From contig CAJNDS010001557.1 in assembly GCA_905221605.1 (NCBI GenBank), positions 682,501-746,500 of the forward strand: 64,000 nt of DNA, read 5' to 3'. Both the position numbers and the translations under genes were made by a program. This document shows positions 56,683 to 64,000 of this stretch, one piece after another. Under the pieces are notes generated by a model that made no database searches, had not been told where the DNA came from, and saw only the letters and a program-made list of their open reading frames with translations. The DNA is from Symbiodinium natans (taxonomy: Eukaryota > Sar > Dinophyceae > Suessiales > Symbiodiniaceae). The stretch's first letter is position 1. Each line of letters begins with the position of its first letter.

Positions 56683-57431
56683 CTTAGGGTTTGGGGTTTT
56701 AGGGTTTGGGGTTTAGGGTTTCGGGTTTAGGGTTTGGGGTTTGGGGTTTAGGGTTTAGGGTTTGGGGTTTAGGGTTTAGGGTTTGGGGTTTAGGTTTCAG
56801 GGTTTAGGGTCCCAAGCCGCACCCTAAAAACCTCAAGGACGGGTGACGACAGCACCCTCTAGTTAGAAGTGAAGCGCCTCTTCCCCCCAGTGTGTGTAGT
56901 GTGCACTTTGCACGACAAGAGGCCAAAGAGAGCGAGAAGAGTCAACAGAACGACAAAGCAATTCAGGGATCTCAACTTGGACCCACCCTGAACCCCAAAC
57001 CCCAAACCCCAAACCCCAAACCCCAAACCCTAAACCCTAAACCCTAAACTCTAAACCCAAACCCTAAACCCTAAACCCTAACCCCTAAACTGTATGCACT
57101 CCTCCCAAACTGTATGCACTCCTCTGCGCCCTCCCGGAAGAGGTACTCTGGCCCGGAGCCTGGAGGATGTGGACGCAGGCCGGCAGCCGCCCTGAGCCCG
57201 GGTTTAGGGTTTAGGGCTAGAGTTCAGGTTTTAGGGTTTATATGGGGTTTAGGGTTTAGGGCTAGGGTTCAGGCATTAGGGTATTAGGGTATTAGGGTTT
57301 AGGGTATTAGGGTTTAGGGTTTAGGGTTTAGGGTTTAGGGTTTAGGGTTTTAGGGTGTAGGGTTTAGGGTTTAGGGTTTAGGGCTCCGGGTCCCTGAAGC
57401 CTCCTCCCGAACGCCCGCCGGGACCCTGTGA

Positions 57432-57516
57432 GGCACGGAGCAGCACCAGAACCTGCAACAGGACTTCGAAGCGTCGGAATCCGAGAGCTCCTTCTGCGCC
57501 CTCAACCTCAAGGGGC
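57432..57516 (+). CDS. Gene 3, candidate exon
   Basis: The frame reads GTEQHQNLQQDFEASESESS, then FCALNLKG, a polar acidic segment. It is flanked by TTTAGGG repeats on both sides. Confidence 0.35.
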
Positions 57517-58064
57517 GTTTCGAGTTTGGGGTTTAGGTTTTAGGGTTTAGGGTTTGGGGTTTAGGGTTTAGGGTTTCGGGTTTAGGGTTTGGGGTTTGGG
57601 GTTAGGGTTTGGGGTCTAGGGCTTAGCTCGGGCTTTCTCAGGCTCGTGTTGCTGGCTCCTAGTGGCCCTAACTCCCCTAAGCCTTCTTTGCGGGTTTAGG
57701 GCTTTGGGTTGTCCCTAAACCTTAAACCCTAATGGGAGGTTTTGGGGGTTTGGGGTTTTCCTCACCCCTCAACCTTCCTTCCCCGAGCCTCAAGCTCGAG
57801 GCTACTCAGCAAATGCCCCTGAAGCCTAAAGCCTACACCCTCGCACTCCCCAACAGGGACCCCGTGGAATCATTAGCCCCTCCTGAAAGCCCTACTCAAC
57901 CCCGAACCTTTAACCCCAAACCCTAAACCCTAAACCCTAAACCCTAAACCCTAAACCCTAAACCCTAAACCCTAAACCCCAAACCCTAAACCCTAAACCC
58001 TAAACCCTTAACCCTTAACCCTTAAACCCCCCAAAGCCCCAAAGCGCCCCTCGGCCCAGGGAAG

Positions 58065-58118
58065 TCGACCTGCAGGAGAACGAGGAGAGCCGCGGCCTCA
58101 GGGTGAAAGAGGTGATGG
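58065..58118 (+). CDS. Gene 3, candidate exon
   Basis: The frame reads REVDLQENEESRGLRVKEVM, a charged helix, ending just before GTTTAGGG with CCCTAAA/CCCTTAA repeats upstream. Confidence 0.4.
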
Positions 58119-58567
58119 CGTTTAGGGTTTGGGGTTTGGGGTTTAGGGTTTGGGGGTTTAGGGTTTGGGGTTTGGGGTTTGGGGTTAGGGTTTAGGGTTT
58201 AGGGTTTGGGGTTTGGGGTTTGGGGTTTAGGGAGGGGTTTAGGGCTTGGGGTTTCGGGTCGTGCAGATCGTCGCAAGTGCCGCTCATGCCTGCTCGAGCT
58301 CGCTGTGAGACACGCGGCGATGCGAGCCTAGGCGAGGCTGCTGCCAAGTGGGTATGGCCCTAAACCCTAAACCCTAAACCCCAGACCCTAAACCCTAAAC
58401 CCTAAACCCTAAACCCTAAACCCTAAACCCTAAACCCTAAACCCTAAAGCCTTTGATGTTCTCCAGTTTAGTCTTTGGGGTCTCATGGCTTGGGGACTTT
58501 CGGTGCTGTTCTGGGACCCCAAAAAGGGATCCTGGTCAGAGATTTGCCCACATATTTTTTTTGGGGT

Positions 58568-58650
58568 GTGTTCCCCCTTGTACCGAATATGGAGTATAAT
58601 TTGTGGTGCTATGATTCCTATTGAGGACTGTTCGTCTAAGGGGGAACATC
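58568..58650. mobile_element. MITE, family A copy 2 (83 bp)
   Basis: Begins GTGTTCCCCCTT and ends AAGGGGGAACATC. Its right arm, read in reverse (GATGTTCCCCCTTAGACGAA, then CAGTC), matches the left arm of the copy at 34357. The arms of this copy are more diverged from each other. Confidence 0.7.
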
Positions 58651-58776
58651 CCATCACACATACCACGGTTTAGGGTTCAGGGTTTAGGGTTTAGGGTTTA
58701 GGGTTTAGGGTTCAGGGTTTAGGGTTTCGGGTTTAGGGTTTCGGGTTTAGGGTTTAGGGTTTAGGGCTTAGGTGGG

Positions 58777-58848
58777 CAGCTCATCAGCTACGACCAGCTT
58801 CTGTACCTGCTGACAGAGGCACAGCTGAACTGGCAGCTCAGGGTTCCT
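58777..58848 (+). CDS. Gene 3, candidate exon (second EF-hand half)
   Basis: The frame reads GQLISYDQLLYLLTEAQLNW, then QLR. GQLISYDQLLYLL resembles the end of an EF-hand loop and its exiting helix. It is preceded by TTTAGGG and followed by CCCTAAA. Confidence 0.4.
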
Positions 58849-58991
58849 AAACCCTAAACCCTAAATTTCAGGCCTAGCGGCACGGGCCGGCCCCCGCCCC
58901 CCAAAGCACGAAACCTTGAACCTTGGCACTGTCTTCTCTTTCCCGTGTCTTTGTCCTCTCCTTCTCTCTGTCTCTCTTTCTCCTGCCTTCG

Positions 58992-59031
<40 letters not shown>

Positions 59032-59060
59032 CGCGCGCGCGCCGCGCGCGCGCGCGCGCA
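58992..59060. repeat. C homopolymer and (CG)n tract
   Basis: About 38 C residues followed by alternating CG/GC dinucleotides. Strong potential for i-motif/G-quadruplex and Z-DNA. It explains the Pro/Arg and Gly/Arg open frames here, which are not genes. Confidence 0.9.
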
Positions 59061-60180
59061 CCCGCATCAGGAGCATCAGTGGGGTTGGTTTGGGGGCCTT
59101 AAAAGCATTCTATGCATGCGTTTTGCCTTCGAAAAACCTTCAGAAAACGCTGTAAACACGTGTTTTTGGGCTTGGGAAGCCTTTTGGGACCCAGGAAAGG
59201 GAGCATCATGAGCATCAGCGGCCTCCCCCAGGCCATCCAAAACCCCCTTAAACACGCCGATTGTATGTGCTTGAACGCTTGCGTGCCCACGAAACCCCCA
59301 AAAGCAAGACCCCGAATGCCCTTAAGGGCATTCGGGGTCCTGCTGTTCGGGTGTTTTGTAGGCACGAAGCCGTTCGAGCGCGTAAAATGAGCGATTTTAG
59401 GGGCGTTTTTACGTGGACCCACAAAACACTCGGTATTTCCGAGGTTTTCTGCTGTTGGAACACCCCCAAGCCCACATGAGAAACGATGGCTCGATGATGC
59501 CCCGGACACCCGCGCATCAGCAGCATCAGCAGACCCCCCCCCCGACGTGGGTTTCGAGGAGGCGCACTTTGGGGGCGGGTCAAGGGCAACAAGGGTGGGG
59601 GTCGGAGGCACGCGTGAAAACCCTCATAAAAACACGGTATTTACGGTGATTTCAGCGTTTTTCAGCGTTTTTTCTTGCCTTGGGTCCGCGGGCCAGGGCT
59701 GCTGATGCTCATGATGCTCGCCTGGTTTTGGGCTTCCGGTACCCCCCCCAAACCTTGAAAAACCTGGTTTCGGCCTGGCGCGCGCCCCATGTGAAAAGCT
59801 AGGGTCGATGATGCGCGCCCGTGAGGGTTTAATGGGGTGCTGCGGGTGTTTTGCGGCCTCGGTTTTTCGTAAAAACCCATGGTTTTTACGAGGTTTTCAT
59901 GCTTTTCGCACCACCGCGTGTTGCGTCCCCTTGGATGCCGTTTCGGAGGCCTCCCGAAGGGCCCCGCGCGAATTTGAAGCAATTTTGGGCGGGGTCGGCG
60001 GCTCGGGCGCTCGCCCCTTAAAGCTAGCGCTTTAGTGCGACGCAGGCTCCGCCCTGGACCACGGGCGGCGCGGGGGCCGGATTTAAGAGCCTCCGGCTCA
60101 AGCCGCCGACCCCGCTGGAGCATAGTTGAAAGGTTTAAACGCGCTCATCAGCTGAAAGGATGCCGAAAGTTGATTTGCTT
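59061..60180. other. Unique GC-rich region with perfect palindrome
   Basis: About 1.1 kb with few heptamers. It contains CATCAGCAGCATCAGCAG-like triplets and a perfect 32-bp palindrome at 59308-59339. Recurrent phrases of the form TTTTTACG...GGTATTTCCGAGGTTTTC occur near 59405-59445 and 59870-59900. Long open frames exist on both strands, but none looks like a known protein. It could be a degraded mobile element. Confidence 0.4.
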
Positions 60181-60194
60181 GAGCCTCTGAAACG

Positions 60195-60440
60195 TTGGGG
60201 GGGGGGGTAGGGGGTAGCACGGCCAAGGGGGGGGGGGCTCCCTCTTTCCCTCCTTACCCCCCCCAAAACGCGGGGGGGGGGGGGGGAGGGGGGGGGCCCC
60301 CAACCCACCCCCCCCCTAACCCCCCTACCCCCCCCCCTACCCCCCCCCCTACCCCCCCCCCCCCGCCCCTACCCCCCCCCTACCCCCCCCCTACCACCCC
60401 CCCCCACCCCCCCCCCCCCCTACCCCCCTACCCCCCCCTA
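60195..60440. repeat. G/C homopolymer-rich tract
   Basis: Runs of 7-15 G and then C punctuated by TA (CCCCCCCTACCCC), equivalent to CCCTAAA repeats with expanded C-runs. Not coding. Confidence 0.9.
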
Positions 60441-60484
60441 GGTTTTCACCTCCTTTTCCCATCCAACATTCCGCCAGGTCGGCG

Positions 60485-62290
60485 GACCCTAAAACCCTAA
60501 ACCCTAAACCTAAACCCTAAACCTAACCTAAACCCTAAACCCTAAACCCTAAACCCTGAACCCTGAACCCTGAACCCTAAACCCTAAACCCTAAACCCTA
60601 AACCCTAAACCCTAAACCCTAAACCCTGAACCCGAAACCCTAAACCCTAAACCCTAAACCCTGAACCCTGCACCCTAAACCCTAAACCCTCAACCCTAAA
60701 CCCTGAACCCTGAACCCTGAACCCCTAAACCGCGTGGGAGCCTTTTCTTGTAAGCTCTGGTTTCGGTTCAGGGTTGGGGAGTTGATGGACCGTTTTGTTT
60801 TGCTCTGGCTCTGAGCGGTGTTTTTTGGTTCTTTTACTACCGCTTCAGGGAGCTTAGGGGTTGCTTCAGGTGTAGGGTTTAGGACTGTTTAGGGTGTAGC
60901 GTTTCGGGTGAGGGTAGGGCAACTTCGCTTCACATAGTTTACTTACTTTCCAACCCTGTACCCGAAGCCCGAAGCAAAACAGAACCGGGTTGACAGGGCG
61001 AAAGTCTAGCTTAGGATTGAGGGTTTAGGCTCCATGTGTAGCGTCGGCAGGAGTCAGGCACCGTTCGCAAGACTGTAGATATGTCCTTGCGCCTTTCTGC
61101 ATTTTCTGTTCTGGGATTTCGGGTTTATAGATCAGGGATCTCCTAAACCCCTGAACCCTTATCCCTAAACCCTAAACCCTAAACCCCAAACCCTAAATCC
61201 TAAACAGCAATTTGAGGCTCTTCCAGTAGGTCAGCAGGGCCTCGCAGTCACACAGCCGGAAGCCTGAAGGGCCTAGGCGATGAGTATGCAGACAAAACCC
61301 TAAACCCTAAACCCTAAACCCTAAACCCTAAACCCTAAACCCTAAACCCTAAACCCTAAACCCTAAACCCTAAACCCTAAACCCTAAACCCTAAGCCCTA
61401 AACCCTAAGCCCTAAACCCCAAGCCCTAAACCCGAAATACGCCCTAAACCCGAAACCCCAAACCCCAAACCCCAAACCCCAAACTCCAAACCCTAAAAAT
61501 CCTAAAGCCCTAAACCCGAAACCCCAAACCCCAAACCCCAAACCCCAAACTCCAAACCCTAAAAATCCTAAAGCCCTAAACCCTAAACCCTAAACCCTAA
61601 ACCCTAAACCCTAAACCCTAAACCCTAAACCCTAAACCCTAAACCCTAAACCCTAAACCCTAAACCCTAAACCCTAAACCCAAACCCTTTCTTCTGCCAG
61701 GCTGCCGTGCTTCCTGAGGGCAGTGCGTCTGCCCATGCGACCTTCCGCCGGCGAAGGCTTAAGCCCTAGACTTCCTAAACCCGAAGCCCGAAGCCCAAAC
61801 CCTAAACCCTAAACCCTAAACCCTAAACCCTAAACCCTAAACCCTAAACCCTAAACCCTAAACCCTAAACCCTAAACCCTAAGCCCTAAACCCTAAACCC
61901 TAAACCCTAAACCCTAAACCCTAAACCCTAAACCCTAAACCCTAAGTGTCCTGGGCCCCTGAAGCGCTGAGCTTCCTAAAGCCCTGGGAAACCCCGATAC
62001 CCCTTCTATATCTTGTAGGTTTGCGAAGAGTCTTGTTTAAGGTTTAGGGTATAGGGCATAGGGTTTAGGGTTTAGGGTTTAGGGTATAGGGTTTAGGGTT
62101 TAGGGTTTAGGTTTCGGGTTTAGGTCTAGGGTTTAGGGTATTGGAGGTTCGCAAGCCGTAAGGCCCGAAGACTTGCAGCCCTGCACCTTAAACGCCCCGT
62201 ACCAGCAACCAGGATTAAGCCTAAGCCCTAAACCCTAAACCCTAAGCCCTAAACCCTACACCTAAACCCTACACACTAAACCCTGAACTC
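60485..62290. repeat. Heptamer arrays and unique segments
   Basis: CCCTAAA/CCCTGAA variants at 60485-60735. The 60740-61140 segment is unique. Pure CCCTAAA lies at 61294-61400, 61580-61680 and 61795-61945, with TTTAGGG at 62040-62120. A 66-bp unit is tandemly duplicated at 61441-61506 and 61507-61572. No supported gene. Confidence 0.6.
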
Positions 62291-62292
62291 GA

Positions 62293-62541
62293 GGCGCCAG
62301 CTGCGAAGGCAATTATCACGGCGAGGCAAAGATTCTTTACGATGCCTGCGGGATGCTTGCGGCGAGGAGGCAATTCATGAGCTACCAGCTACTAATTGCC
62401 ATGGCTGCCGGATTCAACTCTACGTTGTGGGGTAATGCATCGTTGGCAAAGAGCACGCGAGATTTGATGGTACAGTCGGCAAATCAGTGCATGGGGATAC
62501 ACGAGAGAGTTGTCGCAGAGACGAAGAGGGATTCATCTAAC
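62293..62541 (+). CDS. Orphan candidate exon, about 82 codons
   Basis: One open frame reads NYHGEAKILYDACGMLAARR, QFMSYQLLIAMAAGFN, and on to MGIHERVVAETKRDSS. It is protein-like, with lower GC than the other exons. It lies between CCCTAAA-type repeats and could be an exon of gene 3 or of another gene. Family not recognised. Confidence 0.35.
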
Positions 62542-62577
62542 CCCAAACCCTAAACTCTAAACCCTCAACCCATCCAG

Positions 62578-62657
62578 GCAAGGGTGTCTGGGGAGCTCCT
62601 GAAACATGCAGAACCCGGACCCTGCACCAAACATAAAGAAGAACTTGAGCAGCTGAC
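62578..62657 (+). CDS. Candidate exon following the 62293 exon
   Basis: After ATCCAG the frame reads ARVSGELLKHAEPGPCTKHK, then EELEQLT, and runs into a CCCTAAA array. Weak support. Confidence 0.25.
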
Positions 62658-64000
62658 CCTAAACCCTAAACCCTAAACCCTAAACCCTAAACCCTAAACC
62701 CTAAACCCTAAACCCTAAACCCTAAACCCTAAACCCTAAACCCTAAACCCTAAACCCTAAACCCTAAACCCTAAACCCTAAAACCTACACCCTAAACCCT
62801 AAACCCTAAACCCTAAACCCTAAACCCTAAACCCTAAACCCTAAACCCTAAACCCTAAACCCTAAACCCTAAACCCTAAACCCTAAACCCTAAACCCTAA
62901 ACCCTAAACCCTAAACCCTCAAGCCCAACCTCAGAACGCAGAACGCTAAACCTTAAAACAGCCTAAGATCCCCAAAAGAAAAACCCTGAAAACCCTGAAA
63001 GCCCTAAAACCCCTAAAGCCCCTAAACGCCCTAAACACCCTAAAACCACGAAAACCCCCCGAAGCCCGAAAAAAACCATCAAAAAACTCAACACCCTAAA
63101 ACCCTAAACCCTAAACCCGAAAAGCCCAACCCTAAACCCTCAAAACCCTAAGAGCCCCAACAGCCCTAAACCCTAAACCCCCCCCCCCCCCCCCCCCTCA
63201 AGATCTTGGGGGGCCCAGGCTCGTGGGACGGGAGGTGATGCCGGCCCGCAAGGCCGGCTGAGCTTTGACGCTTTTAGGGTTTTAGGCTTTAGGGTTTAGG
63301 CTTTAGGCTTTAGGGTTTTTAGGGTTTCAGGGTCTACTGGCAAGGGGGGGGGGGGGGGGAGGGGGGGGGGGGGGTTAGGGTATAAGGTTTAGGGTTTTGG
63401 GTTTGGGGTTTCGGGTTCGGGGTTTAATTCGGGCTTATGGGTTTTGGGGGTGGAGAGGTTTAGGGGGTCTAGGGGTTTAGGGGTTTTAGGGGCTTTAGGC
63501 CCACGCCACGCGCCAGTCGTGGCTGGTCCATAGTCGAAGAGTCCAAAACTCTAAAGTCTAGCAGTCCAAAAGTCCAACAGTTCAAGATTCTCAGGCCCAT
63601 CAGTCCAAAGTCCAAAAGTCCAAGGTTCTCAGGCCTTTATGTCTCCAAACGTCGAAGAAGGCAAAAAGTCCAACAGTCATTCTCTTCTGGTCTTTTGGGG
63701 CTTGTGGGCCTGCAGATCTTGGGCTTTTGGACTTCCAGGCCTAGGGTTTAGGGTTTAGGGTTTAGGGTTTAGGGTTTAGGGTTTATCTGCCTTAGTGCTG
63801 CACCCGTTTTTGTATCGCCACCAACGGCGCTCTAAACCCTAGCCTGAAAGCCTGTCTCCCTGCAGGCCCCAAGCCCTGAACCCCGAAGCCCGAAAATGGA
63901 TGACCCCTCTCAGAAAAATTCCTGATGAAATCCCAAGCCCTAAACCCTAAACCCCAAACCCCAAACCCTAAACCCTAAACCCCAAACCCCAAACCCTAAA
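62658..64000. repeat. Terminal repeat-rich region
   Basis: A long CCCTAAA array at 62658-62918 (with one ACCTACA variant near 62785) is followed by degenerate A/C repeats to 63180 and a C-run. A G-run lies at 63343-63375, then a series of CAGTCCAAAAGTCC-like phrases at 63535-63680. TTTAGGG is at 63743-63785 and CCCTAAA/CCCCAAA at 63936-64000. No supported gene. Confidence 0.6.

Noticed and set aside
58861-59211. Poly-Pro / poly-Gly open frames
   Set aside because: They come from a C homopolymer and a CG dinucleotide tract.
59099-60123. Long open frames on the minus strand in the GC-rich block
   Set aside because: GC-rich DNA gives few stops by chance; overlapping frames on both strands and no recognisable motifs.
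60195-60500. Gly/Pro-rich 101-codon frame
   Set aside because: Produced by G/C homopolymers with TA punctuation; no natural protein features.
1-64000. True chromosome end because of telomeric heptamers
   Set aside because: Arrays are short, in both orientations and interleaved with ordered gene exons and mobile elements, so they are interstitial.

Overview
The window looks like dinoflagellate nuclear DNA. Three things point there. Its intergenic and intronic DNA is saturated with plant/alveolate-type telomere-like heptamers (TTTAGGG / CCCTAAA and variants). Its host exons are short, GC-rich and widely spaced. Its Ty1/copia element carries the extra methyltransferase-like and dioxygenase-like domains I associate with dinoflagellate copia polyproteins. 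The host assignment is an inference; no rRNA, tRNA or spliced leader was seen to confirm it.

Host genes are visible only as exons and were reconstructed by reading frame and family motifs. Gene 1 (939-48611, + strand) is a short-chain dehydrogenase/reductase (SDR). Its exons run in order: targeting-like N-terminus, TGAGTGIG nucleotide-binding loop, HNAAV, NVEGP, ISSGAA, YCTSKA, PGVVDTPM, a C-terminal WLL segment, and a last exon ending in TAA. Gene 2 (7808-32939, + strand) is a multi-pass membrane protein of unknown function. It lies entirely inside one SDR intron, between the exons at 5526-5566 and 33779-33821. Gene 3 (49506 to about 58850, + strand) is a fragmentary gene with tiny exons and an EF-hand-like loop. 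Introns are packed with heptamer repeats, usually TTTAGGG just after an exon and CCCTAAA just before the next one.

A 22 kb Maverick/Polinton element (9157-31107) sits in an intron of the nested gene 2. It has terminal inverted repeats of about 470 bp, lies in a G-run, and is AT-rich. It encodes a retroviral-type integrase, protein-primed DNA polymerase B, packaging ATPase, major and minor capsid proteins, a lipase, a fibre with an S74-type chaperone tail, GIY-YIG nucleases and about ten small proteins. A conserved TACTTAAAGA motif precedes many of the small non-structural genes and polB, while the structural genes instead have AT-rich leaders, suggesting two expression classes. PolB, the fibre gene and one GIY-YIG gene each carry one reading-frame break, so the copy may be decaying.

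A 9.9 kb Ty1/copia retrotransposon (36133-46041, - strand) sits in a later SDR intron, flanked by a TAGGG target duplication inside the heptamer repeat. Its LTRs differ at about one position in 221, so it is young. Its polyprotein includes zinc knuckles, two protease-like motifs, a cytosine methyltransferase-like domain, integrase, a 2OG-Fe(II) dioxygenase-like domain, reverse transcriptase and RNase H.

The remainder holds heptamer arrays, 8-bp tandem arrays, homopolymer tracts, a small MITE family and a few orphan exon candidates.
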